Assembly (NCBI GenBank): GCA_012934845.2
Contig: WNNJ02003577.1
Coordinates: forward strand, 186,001 to 250,000
Reading direction: 5' to 3'
DNA length: 64,000 nt
Source: Pomphorhynchus laevis
Lineage: Eukaryota; Acanthocephala; Palaeacanthocephala; Echinorhynchida; Pomphorhynchidae
Shown in pieces: positions 1 through 10,380 of this stretch. The translations under genes and the position numbers were made by a program. Position 1 is the first letter of the stretch. Every line of letters starts with the position of its first letter. Below the pieces are notes generated by a model that searched no databases, had not been told where the DNA came from, and saw only the letters and a list, made by a program, of their open reading frames with translations.

Positions 1-590
1 AATTACTGACTTGTGGTTTCGAATAAACTACCATGAACTCTCTTACTTGCATATTCGCGGGGATGGATGCAAATACAAGGTCTACGAATCCATTATAACT
101 GTAGTAAGTGGCATCTGAAAAGACGATTAAGTGTGAAGGAAGCTGGAGATGAGTCAAAGTTTAGTATTTGGGGATTAGTACAAAGAATATTGATTTACCC
201 TGCAATAATAATGCGCGATCAATACTAATCCGTGCAAGTGGTGTAGATAGTTCATTTTTTGTTTTATGAACATGACGAAAGTGGAGCAAAGTATCATCGA
301 AGGAATGCTCATATGTATGTTTCTACAGTTATAGAGCATATGCCTTTTACCGCCATCCATTTGAAAAATTTATAATTTAAACAAATAAGCCTTCGCGAGG
401 ACGATCTCTTCCGAAAATAATTGCAGTAATAACATGAATAATTAATAATAATTAATTAATAATTTATGATTATTAATTAATATTTAGTAATATTAGGAGT
501 AATTAATATTATTAATAATAATTAATAATTATAGATAATAGTGATATTCAATTTTAAATAGCAACTTATGAACAACTACAAATCTTGAAG
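1..590. other. AT-rich spacer, no gene recognised
   Basis: I see no supported gene. A 61-codon open frame on the minus strand at 175-360 has no domain or codon signal and no splice context. Positions 430-545 are a dense run of taat/attaat steps. The part next to 590 should be the 3' flank of the minus-strand SREBP-like gene; I see no clear AATAAA there on the minus strand. Confidence 0.5.
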
Positions 591-1637
591 TTAACCATCA
601 TGTATAATTTCAAATTGAAATTGATCGGGTTCATTATTATCAGCAATGATAGTGTTTGATCTTCGGTTATATGTTATACGTAGAATGAATGCCATAAATA
701 CCACAACAGCCAGCGTAAGTTTTCTATTGCTTAATGTCAGTCGGAATAATATTGATGAGTAGTGATTGTCAGTTGTACTAAACCCGTATTGTTCGTCGGT
801 TCTTAGTATCCGTCCGAAGCTATCGTTACTCGTGGGTAAAAATGTTAAATGTCGGAAGATCACGATTGCGAAAAAAAGGAGGACGCTTACGAAAAACGCG
901 TATACCCTGGTTGTCGTTACATCGTCATCGTTAACCAATGTGAGCGTTTCGTCCTCACCATTGACATCTAGGATAGACTCTTTTTCAAATTTTATAGTGT
1001 TCGCTGCATTTGGATACGAACCGATATAGTAGCTGTTTATCAGAAGATAAGATTCCGCCAATTCTCTATGCAACTCGGCGTTTTCTTTTTCCAAGTATTT
1101 TATTTTTTCAATTGCTCTGGAAAGGATGCCCGATTTCTGTAAACGCTTATGCGTATGCGTATGACCCACGAGAAGATGTCGAAGCTCTGCAAAGCGTTCA
1201 TTCAATGTCCATCTATATTTCCTTTCAATTTGTTTCTGATTCTCTCTTTTTGTGTTAGTCACCAAATTGGACTGCAATTTTTCTGTTCTAAGGCTTGTTG
1301 AATCACCAGAATCGATTGATATATGCACACAGTAATTTTCATCAGGGTATTCTTCAAATTCACGAGAAGAGTTAATTTCCAGCTTATCGAATCTATTTCT
1401 GTGCACATCATAATCGACATCAGCACCATGTAGGAAATCTAAACAACTGCAGTCGTCAAATGTGGTCGGTTGATGATTTGGATTTTGGCAAATATCGACG
1501 TTATTTATGCTGCTACTACATTGCGACCATCTGTTTACTAAATCTGGCGTTTCTATTGACGGCATCCAATTATTATTAGAATCGGCGAGAATTGAAAAAT
1601 AATTCTGCGATGTTACATGCTGTGTCGGCTCCGCCAT
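591..1637 (-). CDS. SREBP: SREBP-like membrane-anchored bHLH-zipper transcription factor, short form
   Basis: Seen: a 348-codon uninterrupted frame. Residues 131-183 form a bHLH with the basic stretch QIERKYRWTLNERF, running into a short zipper (about 183-197). The tyrosine in ERKYR is the SREBP-type residue that replaces the usual bHLH arginine. Two hydrophobic segments follow (about 245-263 and 305-321), with a loop of about 40 residues between them holding RxxL candidates (RLTL near 299-302). Known: SREBPs sit as a hairpin in the ER membrane and are released by site-1 and site-2 proteases to activate lipid-synthesis genes. Odd: the protein ends 27 residues after the second membrane segment, so the long C-terminal domain that binds SCAP in animal SREBPs is absent or lies in unseen exons. 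The start codon is 8 bases 3' of a strong acceptor (polypyrimidine-cag at 1645-1655), so a 5' UTR intron is likely. The N-terminus is acidic and polar, consistent with an activation domain. Confidence 0.8.
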   Translation of the reverse strand: MAEPTQHVTSQNYFSILADSNNNWMPSIETPDLVNRWSQCSSSINNVDICQNPNHQPTTFDDCSCLDFLHGADVDYDVHRNRFDKLEINSSREFEEYPDENYCVHISIDSGDSTSLRTEKLQSNLVTNTKRENQKQIERKYRWTLNERFAELRHLLVGHTHTHKRLQKSGILSRAIEKIKYLEKENAELHRELAESYLLINSYYIGSYPNAANTIKFEKESILDVNGEDETLTLVNDDDVTTTRVYAFFVSVLLFFAIVIFRHLTFLPTSNDSFGRILRTDEQYGFSTTDNHYSSILFRLTLSNRKLTLAVVVFMAFILRITYNRRSNTIIADNNEPDQFQFEIIHDG

Positions 1638-1701
1638 TTCTAAACTGAAAAAAAGATATTTTTCGGCTTATCTAGTAATAAGTCCGGGTTCGGTATCTTA
1701 T

Positions 1702-2193
1702 ATATTTATTAATATATTGCTTATAAATGCGAACAATAATTTTTAGGTAAAAAAACTCGACGGCTGATGCTGATGTCCGCTATGTCGGACGGGGAGGCTA
1801 ATAGCATTGTGATGGCGACCTCTTTTCTCTGACTGTATGTCAAAAGCTGACAGACACGAGTGGTAAGTGGCGCGTGGGATTTGGAGGTGCCCGGGAGTGA
1901 TCCCCAGGAGTTAAGGATATCTGTAACAGATAAGTCCCTACTTCTGAAGTCACACCAAGACGGGATTGGTTGGGGATATTGAGTGGCTCCATAATTATGT
2001 AAGGAAAGTGACTCCTCTAAAACTTTGTCAAGGCCTAGCCTACCAATCCAAACCAAGGCTCTATCCTTCCAGCAGACAAACTTATCCTTCTTGAATATCT
2101 TCAAGAAAGAAGCCTGAGAAGGGTTTAGGTGAGCAATGCTTGCCCTATCCCTGCTCATATTTATTAATATATTGCTTATAAATACGAACAATA
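1702..2193 (-). mobile_element. Unclassified insertion flanked by 37-bp direct repeats
   Basis: Positions 1702-1738 and 2157-2193 are copies of the same 37-bp sequence (atatttattaatatattgc at the left of each), differing at one base (1729 versus 2184). The 418 bp between them are GC-richer than their surroundings and are open on the minus strand for about 140 codons, with a start-like ATG near 2158. The product has no domain I recognise; it contains the stretches KIFKKDKFVCWKDRALVW and QLLTYSQRKEVAI. The direct repeats look like a long target-site duplication, as left by some non-LTR retroelements, but there is no poly-A tail. It could also be a captured gene fragment. It lies within about 100-550 bp upstream of the SREBP-like start, in its promoter or 5' UTR intron. 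Confidence 0.5.
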
Positions 2194-3041
2194 TTGCTTA
2201 TTAATATATATTCATTAAAATATATTGTTTTTTATGCTTTATTATTAAAGCTACAATAATTTTAAATAGCATAAAGCCACAAGTTATACGATTAATGAAT
2301 GCAGAAATGAAATTACTCGAATTTTAAGCAGCAGCAAAATGGTCATTATGGATTTTATGACGTAGACACTTGCCGTACTTATGGCTGCAATTTATCCCTG
2401 TAGCCAGTTTGATGTTATTCAGGCAAAACGCCAATCGCCTGGAATATTTAGTTTCGACTGGCTAACCTATTGCAGGCAATTATTAAAATAAATTGTTTTA
2501 TTTTTAAAACTATCATATTAGAAATTATACTACTCGTTTGTATTTCTATACATTTTAGTTCAGATTTAATTCCGATAATACAGTCACTCCTAACTGTCGA
2601 GAAAGGCAATTAAAAGATTGCTGTTCTGAAATAATGAAGATTCAGCATAAATTTCAATGTGTAGATTTCTTATGAAATGCTTATAAGACTAAGAATTTGA
2701 ATGTCCTCATTGTATAATAATTCCGGAACACAAGAAATCAAGAAACTCGAAAGCCATTCCGATAAACTTATTAAAAGATAATCAGAAGGATTCATTATCC
2801 TATCCAATTTCAATTAACGTATTTGCTAAACTCACATATTATTTTACCGAATATGCTCCTCTCCTTTCCCTCAGCTGAACAAGAATCGCAAATTAGAAAG
2901 TAATTTTAATTGCAATTAAAATTAGCAGAGAAGATTTGCACGCTTGCTCGCTGCATAACTATTTTCCCCAACTGTATTCTGCCCATAACGTCAAGGTACT
3001 CATTAACTCTTAATTTAATAAGGATGTTTTTAGCCAAAGTA
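2194..3041. other. Spacer, nothing recognised
   Basis: AT-rich sequence with no open frame of note, no repeat that I could match elsewhere in the window, and no RNA-gene signature. Confidence 0.4.
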
Positions 3042-3370
3042 ATTAAAATATTTTTGTTTATAAACAGAAATTATTGACACAAATCTGTTTATGAAATAAA
3101 CAGATTTGTGTTAATTTTAAAAAATAAAGTTTTTATAATGATAATGAATAAAATATTTTTGTTTATAAACAGAAATTATTGACACAAATCTGTTTATGAA
3201 ATAAACAGATTTATTTAATAAACATGAAATGTTTATAATGATAACGAATAAAACATTTTTGTTTTTAAACAGAAATTCTTAACAAAACTGTTCATTTCAT
3301 AAACATATTTGTGTTTATTTTATAAACATTAAATTTTTATGATGATAACGAATAAAATATTATTGTTTTT
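3042..3370. repeat. Tandem repeat of about 103 bp, three units
   Basis: Units start near 3042, 3147, 3247 and 3351 (partial), each opening with aataaaata(t)ttttgttt. Each contains an internal inverted repeat built on aaatctgttta / taaacagattt, so each unit can fold. Further diverged units lie at about 3499-3557 and 4824-5040, on either side of the SINE-like cluster, so that cluster was inserted into the array. Confidence 0.8.
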
Positions 3371-4198
3371 AAATAGTTTATATTGATCCATTATTGATAA
3401 ATAATTATCGGAGCTGGATTAAAGAGAAGAAGAAATGAAGAAATTATTTAAAAAGTAAAAATTTCTTCCTTTGATCCAACTTCAATAATTATTTAAAATA
3501 GTATTGTTTTTAAACAGAAATTATTGACACAAATCTGTTTATTTCATAAACAGTTTTTTTTCGATTGTGGCACGATATTATCCTCACAGGTATTGATCTT
3601 ATTTTTGATACAGCAGGACGCTACTAATCAGTCTGGGTGGGTCTCATCAGCTGCTGACCCAGACCTACATTTCACGTTTCGACCCTTATTATCTGCTTTC
3701 TCCGTTGACTGATCGGATTTGAACTCATGACGTCTGTATCGTGATTCAACGCAGCATCCACTAAGCTGGCTGCTCCAGTGGTGTAGATATACATTTCTGT
3801 ATATTACTTTTGGTAGGGGATCGTATTCTAACGATCTATTAGAAACCTACCCGATGTGTGTGATCCGCTAGCCGGATCACCCGTTTTTTCATGCTGCCAT
3901 TGATATGAATTTCTTTAATTTTACTTGATTGCATCTGTGAGCTGAAATCCTTCTGGTTGTATTTGATAGATTTTTTAATTGTATTCAATACCTGTGAGGA
4001 TAATATCGTGCCACAATCGGAAAAATTTCAGCTCACAGATGCAATCAAATACAATTAAAAACTATCATTGCAAGTGGCAGCATGAAAAAACGGGTGATCC
4101 GGCTAGCGGATCACACACATCGGGTAGGTTTCTAATAGATCGTTAGAATACGATCCCCTACCAAAAGTAATATACAGAAATGTATATCTACACCACTG

Positions 4199-4272
4199 GA
4201 GCAGCCAGCTTAGTGGATGTTGCGTTGAATCACGATACAGACGTCCTGAGTTCAAATCCGATCAGCATCAGT
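4199..4272 (+). repeat. tRNA-like pol III promoter region of the SINE unit
   Basis: An A-box match (cagcttagtgga, 4206-4217) is followed 32 bp later by a B-box match (gttcaaatcc, 4250-4259); this is the spacing of a tRNA gene. Acceptor and T-stem pairing is poor, so it is tRNA-derived rather than a working tRNA. Equivalent sites lie at 4597-4670 (+) and about 3702-3776 (-). Confidence 0.7.
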
Positions 4273-4294
4273 CAACGGAGAAAGCAGATAATAA

Positions 4295-4349
4295 GGGTCG
4301 AAACGTGAAATGTAGGTCTGGGTCAGCAGCTGATGAGACCCACCCAGAC
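4295..4349 (+). ncRNA. Conserved foldable tail of the SINE, hammerhead-like boxes
   Basis: Seen: gggtc (4295-4299) then gaaa (4300-4303), later ctgatga (4330-4336) then gaccc (4337-4341). The two 5-mers are complementary. A second helix pairs gtctggg (4316-4322) with cccagac (4343-4349). A diverged copy at 28635-28689 keeps both helices with different bases (ggacc/ggtcc and gcgtggg/cccacgc), so the pairing covaries. The boxes CTGATGA and GAAA, joined by a stem, recall the hammerhead core, but I cannot draw a proper helix I or a convincing cleavage triplet. I call it a structured SINE tail, not a proven ribozyme. Confidence 0.45.
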
Positions 4350-5109
4350 TGATTAGTAGCGTCCTGCTATATCAAAAATAAGATCAATACCTGTGAGGAT
4401 AATATCGTGCCACAATCGGAAAAATTTCAGCTCACAGATGCAATCAAATACAATTAAAAACTATCATTGCAAGTGGCAGCATGAAAAACGGGTGATCCGG
4501 CTAGCGGATCACACACATCGGGTAGGTTTCTAATAGATCGTTAGAATACGATCCCCTACCAAAAGTAATATACAGAAATGTATATCTACACCACTGGAGC
4601 AGCCAGCCTAGTGGATGTTGCGTTGAATCACGATACAGACGTCCTGAGTTCAAATCCGATCAGCATCAGTCAACGGAGAAAGCAGATAATAAGGGTCGAA
4701 TCGTGAAATGTAGGTCTGGGTCAGCAGCTGATGAGACCCAAAAATAAGATCAATACCTGTGAGGATAATATCGTGCCACAATCGAAAAAATTTCAGCTCA
4801 CAGATGCAATCAAATACAATTAAAAACAGTTTTGTGCTTAATAAACATGAAATTCTTATGATGATAACGAATATAATATTATTGTATTTAAACAAAAATT
4901 CGTAAAATATTTTTTACGTAATTTCATAAACAGATTTGTGCTAATTTTATAAACATAATAATTTTTTATAATGAATATACTTCCTCTTTTCTTATTTGGA
5001 GAGTGAATAAAATAATTGTTGTTTGTAAACAAAAATTCAATAAAAATAATTAAAATAATTTTTAACGTAGGTTGATATTAAATCATATCATTAATTATAT
5101 CATTAATTA

Positions 5110-5530
5110 ATATAACAATGACTGTGCGGTCATTGTTACCGCTGAAATTTGGTGACTACTTTTATTCTGTGCGCTATGTTTATCCTACATATAAGCCAAC
5201 AGCAATATTTCAGTCCTTTTAATGTTGCCTGACGATCATCTATATTTCCTAATGATTAATATTATTAAACTAGTCATCTTTAGTTTGTTTCATATTTTTA
5301 AGTTGATAAACCTGTGCAGTTATTGTTACCATTTAAATTTTGATGACTATTTTTATTCTACACGCTACTTTAATCATATACATAATAGAACAGGAGTACG
5401 CTGCATTTTAATATTAATGAACATCATCAGCTACTGATCCAAGACCTACGTTTCACGTTTGTTTTTTAATGCAGATATTGGATCAGTAGCTGATGAAATC
5501 CATCAATATTGAAATGTAGTGTACTGCTGT
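5110..5530. repeat. Two tandem-like copies of a dispersed ~120-bp repeat plus a SINE tail
   Basis: Copies of the same sequence start near 5112 and 5307 (cattgttaccgctgaaattt-type start, then gatgacta.ttttattct). A third copy is at 27235. The second runs into a region whose minus strand reads aaacgtgaaacgtagg followed by gtagctgatga, that is, the SINE tail. A plus-strand tail copy at about 5472-5530 pairs atattg with caatat around ggatcagtagctgatga. Confidence 0.6.
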
Positions 5531-5536
5531 TTGCCT

Positions 5537-5935
5537 AAAAAATATTTATTTTTACGTGGCAAATGCGTGCCGGCACATGCTTACATGACCACAACAACAA
5601 AAAACAAAAATCTAAATCACGTGTCCATGAGTTGGGTACGGAGGCGGCATTTGAATGTAATAAAGGAAGGAGCGTAGCGGAAGTCGAGTGGGAGCTGATT
5701 CCAGGCGAGTATGGCGGCGACGAGGAAGGATCGAGACCGTAGTTGTTAGAGTAAATGGGAACGTAGAGTAAGAGTAAATTACGGGAACGCAGTGATGGAG
5801 AGATGGGACGTGTGTCGTTTAAGAAAGGAAGGTTGATGAACAATGGGAGCCGACAGCGATGAGACCAAAAGTTACGAGAAGAAAGCGGAGTTGTATGCTG
5901 ATGTGGATGATGGGCCAGGAGAATTTAGCAAGTTT
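5537..5935 (-). mobile_element. 5'-truncated LINE 3' end (family L1 of this window)
   Basis: The minus strand carries the C-terminal end of a LINE polymerase (FINLPFLNDTRP..., NNYGL..., HVPARICHVK) and the family's 3' hairpin: gtgccggcac with flanks, then tttgccacgt and an A-rich end at about 5537-5545. The same tail ends the copies at 27981, 36508, 47221, 48235, 50660 and 59636. The copy is 5'-truncated and frameshifted. Confidence 0.75.
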
Positions 5936-6234
5936 ATTTCAAGTTTCTAAAGATCTTATTTAAAACAGCAGAAAACGAAAAAATATTGACTTTAAAAAAT
6001 GTTAAGTAAATACATCATTTAAATGATGTATTTCAATAAAACATAATTTAATGAAATAATTAATTATTTAATTGCACTATATTCGTTAAAGATAAGGTAA
6101 TTTATACTTACTGCAAAGCACATCTATCAATATTCGTAAGGAAGTTGAAGTCTATATTCTGAATATTTAAATCTTCATCGCCCGAGCAATCGCAATTTAG
6201 CATTAGGAAATATGTTATATAAAAACACAATTTG

Positions 6235-6930
6235 TTATGAAGTCAACTAAACAATGAAATCAAATGTAATAAAATCACTTAAGAGTTTAAATTTATTTTT
6301 AATAATATTTTGTTGATTTATATATTTTACTATTTTCTGTTTAATGGTATTTTTATAGTAACCTAGTTTAAAATACGCATCAATTAAATTATTTAAATGA
6401 TTTTGAATAAAACCAATATCGTTACAAATTGTTGCAATTCTTAAAATTTCATTATTTAATGTATTATATTTAATATTATTTGATATTATGTGGTATGCAT
6501 GAATGCTCATGCAAAAATGTTTCTTGTAAATTTAAGTATGCCATCTTTACGATGACATATTTAAATCTTATCGGTGATTAATCTTATCGGTGATATATCT
6601 TATCGATGATTAATCTTATCGACGATTAATCTTGTCGATGATTAATCTTATCGATGATTTAATAATTGATGTTAATAAAATGTTCATATCTAGATATATA
6701 CCTTTTTTATCATCAATATATGTTTTATTAAGAACAAGCTACCTGGATAAATGATTTTGAAAAAGTCAGTATCATAATATATTATGGCAATTCTTAAAAT
6801 TTTATTAATGTATTATATTTAATATTATGTGGTATGTATGAATGCTCATGCAAAAATATGTTTCTTGTAAATTTAAATATGTCATCTTTACGATATAAAT
6901 TAAAAGGTAGTTTAAATTGATGTAGTAAAA
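6235..6930 (-). mobile_element. Penelope-like element fragments, two partial copies
   Basis: The minus-strand frame at 6247-6510 includes NTLNNEILRIATICNDIGF and LGYYKNTIKQKIVKYI, which resemble the segment after the catalytic core in Penelope-like reverse transcriptases. A partial second copy follows at about 6745-6930. Further copies of the same stretch are at about 8680-8955 and 9840-10195. All are eroded. Assignment to PLEs is by resemblance and by the clearer PLE catalytic fragments at 15-18 kb. Confidence 0.45.
6565..6660. repeat. 16-bp minisatellite, six copies
   Basis: Six consecutive units of the form atcttatcgatgatta (variants g/a at the tenth base and one atcttgtcg). It lies between two PLE fragments. 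Confidence 0.8.
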
Positions 6931-6937
6931 ATTAAAT

Positions 6938-8573
6938 TCACAAAACGTTAAGCTGTCTTAGGCTCGTGTAGTGCCGATCGTAGCAGCGAAATGCGCAAAG
7001 GCCGGGATCGTCCATGCACTCCCTTATGCAATCAGCATGGCCTCGCTGAATTGCGGCTCTTATCCTTTGCATCAAGAAAGACGGTGCACGTGCATCACCG
7101 AAATCCCTCGCAAGATGGCTCCCGAGTTCTCGCAGAAAATCAAGAGAATCAGGACCCACGGTCCCCATAGTCTCTATTGCTATTAGGGTGAACAGATGTT
7201 GGCGAGGATTCAGGTCAACGTATTTTCGATATTTACGGGTTTCGGCATCGTTTGCGACCAATCCAACCGCATATAACGCCAAGCGTTCGCTACTCTTTGC
7301 CATAATGTTTCGGCACGTAAAGTCCCAGGCTAGATGCAACCTCCTTTCCAAGCGACGAGGATTTCGCCCTCTGGGCGTTTGCAATCAAATATGGATAGAC
7401 CATAGACTCTAGACGCGATTGTACTTCGGCAGCCATAAATGCTCTTCGAACGAGACCGTTGATCTCTGCGTGACGAGCGTGCCGTTCCAAAGAGTAGCGG
7501 CAGTCTAGGCCATGAGAAGCAGAGCTATTTCAGATGGTGCCACACCTGCACTCATAGCAACCACCTCGGTAATTGAGTAATATTCCAACCTCGTTCCCAT
7601 TGCGGATATCGGCAAGCCCGTAAAAAGTCGCCGGAGTGCTTAGGAGCAACGGCCAGTAACCGAGCTCTTGACTTCGCGGTAAATGCCCCCTCTTGCATAG
7701 ACCGGAAACCTTTTGTATATACTGGCTTGGACTACTGTATGTGAGACTTTAATTCTAGTGGCAGATCAGTCCGTATGAGGAAGACCATTCCGATACGGCC
7801 GCTCGGTAGTAATTGTTATAAAAACCACCGTCAATGTTCAGTTCCGAACCGAGAATCCTTTTGATCAAATCATTCGAAGCTGCTTAGGATGCACATTAGG
7901 CTGTAATCGCGACGTCCTTGACTTTAGTAAAACCGATGCCACCGAGGTTGACTAAGAGTGAAGTCGGGCACCAAGCTTCATCTCTCAAAACGAGATTCAG
8001 TGTCTTCGACGGAAAATCCTTCAGCTCATTGTTGTAAGATGCGATAACGGGGCTACGAAATCACGGGGAAGTGCGAAGTAAGTATTATAATCTGGCAAAG
8101 TTACTGATCCAGTCAGTGAGAATATTGCATCGTGTTTCCACAGCTCACCCACTCGACTACCAGCAAGCTCCAACTTCACCGGCGCCTTTTCTAGAGCAGA
8201 ATCCAACGACTCGTCAGAACCGATAGGTGCACCCAGTAGTTCTGCATCACAGGCTCTAACCACTTTGACTAATGGTAGGGCAGCCCGAACCTTCTCGACA
8301 GCACGCCAGTCTTTACAGATTATCTCACACTCAGATATATTAAGAGATAGACCTATTGTGGTTCCCATATCCTCGAACATCTTTGAGCCATAGTACCGTC
8401 GATTTATTCAATCGGCTTAATACCATATGTTCAAAATAAATGAACAACGAATAGCTATGGGATTCACAGTCAAGCTGAATATGAGTGGACCCATCGGATC
8501 TTCTTGCTGCCCGCTTCCAACCGAATCTAAAAGGTCGTCTCAGAAGAAAAGTAGACTCTGATGGTTGTAGCAC
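6938..8573 (-). pseudogene. Degenerate reverse-transcriptase retroelement, C-terminal half
   Basis: Three minus-strand frames in order (8573-8340, 8380-8021, 7490-6938) are pieces of one polyprotein. The middle piece has GLSLNISECEII and ELLGAPIGS. The last piece has WDFTCRNIMAKSSERLA, a KYVDL stretch, ETMGTVGPDSLDFLRELG and AIQRGHA. These match the recurrent C-terminal layout of a metazoan RT-like family in which the same strings (LLGAPIG, WD.TC.DT.A, ETLG..G) recur. Frames are broken by shifts and stops. It appears to have inserted into a PLE copy, since PLE-like sequence resumes after about 8630. The 25125-25586 frame is an upstream part of the same family on the other strand. Confidence 0.65.
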
Positions 8574-8629
8574 TCGTAAACGAACGGGAACAGTATTGAG
8601 ATTTTATCGCGAACGTTTTGAGTATGATA

Positions 8630-10200
8630 TCGCGACTGATACTATTATGATGCTAATTTAATGTTCATATTGTTTATATTGATGTTAACTTAATGTTCAT
8701 ATCTAGATATATACTTTCTTTATTATTAATATTGGTTTTATTAAGAATAAGGCTACCTGAATAAATTTTTTCACCTTTTGAATTAAAATAATAAGTAATG
8801 AATCTTTACTATTTTCTGTTTAATTTTGCTTTTATAGTAATCTAATTAAAATATTGATCCATTAAATTATTTGAATGATTTTGAAGAAAACCAATATCTT
8901 TACAAATTGTTGCAGTTCTTAAAATTTCATTATTTAATGTATTATATTTCTGTATTTGCATTTTATCAACTTTCTTCCCACAGTCATAGAATCAGATCAG
9001 TCAACTGAGTTGAAGTATTTTTAAAGTATGCAAAGTCATAAAGTCTTAATTTATCGAAATATTGTCTTGTCAATTATGGGAAACCAGATAAGTTAACTGA
9101 GTTTACGTATTTTGTCCTGTAAATTTGAAATAAATATTCCAATCTTAAATTTTTTTATTATTTAAATTTATATAAAGTCTCAATCTTTATATAAAGATTA
9201 TGAGTCATAAGGAGGAACTGCTGTGTTATCAATTCATAAAATCATATTTTTATAATAAATAGTTCAACTAAATTATATAATTAAATACTATAGAAGTGTT
9301 ATTTATCAATTCAAAATTTGGATTGATAGATAAAAATATACGACAAATCAGAATTAGAATTAGAAGTCATCAGGAGAAATCTGCTATATTACTAGCAGAT
9401 TATGGATACCTGGATAAATTTGTTAGAGTTATATTAGAGTTAATATATTACTATGTTTCTTATCTCTATATAATTTAGATTCATTTATATCTATAATAAG
9501 GATAAGGCTACTTCGCTCTAAATTTATTATTAATACAATTTATTTTTATGTTTAAATTTTATATTAATTTATATCCGCTAAGTCTGGTAAAAGAGGATCG
9601 GCTTAATTGATGTGACGTCCAATTAAATTTATATTTCAAAACAACCAGCGGGTGAATCTTATGAATCCAAGTAAGCATCAGAGAAATAAAACCAAAATAT
9701 CGGAAAGGAAATTATCAGACTATTAAGAAAATTGATCTTAAGTAACATCAAGTTACCTAGATCTGAAATAGCATTTTGCTGGTAAAAAAGGATCGGCTCT
9801 AATTTTAAATAATTTTGATTTATTAAAATATTATAATAAAATATTAATTTTTTTTAATATTATTGAGTTAATTTATATATTTTAATATTTTCTGTTTTAT
9901 TTTTATAATAGCCTAGTTTAAAATATATATCTATTAAATTCTGTGAATGATTTTAAAAACCAATATCGTTACAAATTTTTTCAATTCTTAAAATTTCATT
10001 ATTTAATGTATTATATTTTATATTATATGGTATGCATGAATGTTCATGCAAAAATATGTTTCTTGTAAATTTAAATATGTCATCTTTACGATATAAATTA
10101 ATGGTAGCTTTAATTGATATTAATTTAATGTTCATATCTTGATATATACCTTATTTATCATCAATATTGGTTTTATTAAGAATAAGGTTACTTGGATACT
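8630..10200 (-). mobile_element. PLE-derived and terminal-repeat fragments
   Basis: Contains two further copies of the PLE fragment described at 6235 (about 8680-8955 and 9840-10195; minus-strand NTLNNEILRIEKICNDIGF at the second). Around 8985-9250 and 9340-9400 lie pieces of the dispersed terminal repeat (tcaactgag..acgtatttt, then gtcataaggaggaactgctg). Around 9570-9800 is a stretch with ggatcggct at both ends (9595, 9789) that I could not match elsewhere. No intact frame. Confidence 0.4.
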
Positions 10201-10380
10201 AAATGACTCAATATCACATGACTCAGTGTCATGTGATCCATTGGAGATAGGCCAAAGTCCCAACTTATGGATCCTTTAAAATCAGAAGTATAAAAGCATG
10301 ATTCAGGTTCGATTACAAACATTGTATTGCATCGATATTTTGTAAATAATATACGATTTATCAAAATTAAAATTATAGGT

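Larger units (their letters stand above)
3548..4833. mobile_element. Cluster of tRNA-derived SINE-like units, one inverted and two in tandem
   Basis: The unit in + orientation is about 403 bp and starts at caatacctgtgaggataat. Unit starts are at 3985, 4388 and 4752 (the last partial). A further copy, reverse-complemented, occupies about 3558-3983, giving a long palindrome centred near 3975. The 4388 unit lacks about 39 bp that are present in the 3985 unit (after gatgagaccca). The insert is flanked by aaacagtttt at 3548-3557 and 4824-4833, which reads as a 10-bp target-site duplication inside the 103-bp tandem repeat. Each complete unit holds a tRNA-like promoter and a conserved foldable tail. 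I infer a non-autonomous retroelement that amplified locally. Confidence 0.7.

Noticed and set aside
175-360. 61-codon minus-strand frame near the window start
   Set aside because: No domain, no splice context, and AT-rich codons; as expected by chance.
766-1258. Plus-strand frames opposite the SREBP-like gene
   Set aside because: They are shadows of the minus-strand coding frame, which has the recognisable domain.
4199-4272. Functional tRNA gene
   Set aside because: A and B boxes are good, but acceptor and T stems do not pair and the site is embedded in a repeated unit.
4295-4349. Active hammerhead ribozyme in the SINE tail
   Set aside because: Helix I and a proper cleavage triplet cannot be drawn; kept only as a structured tail with hammerhead-like boxes.
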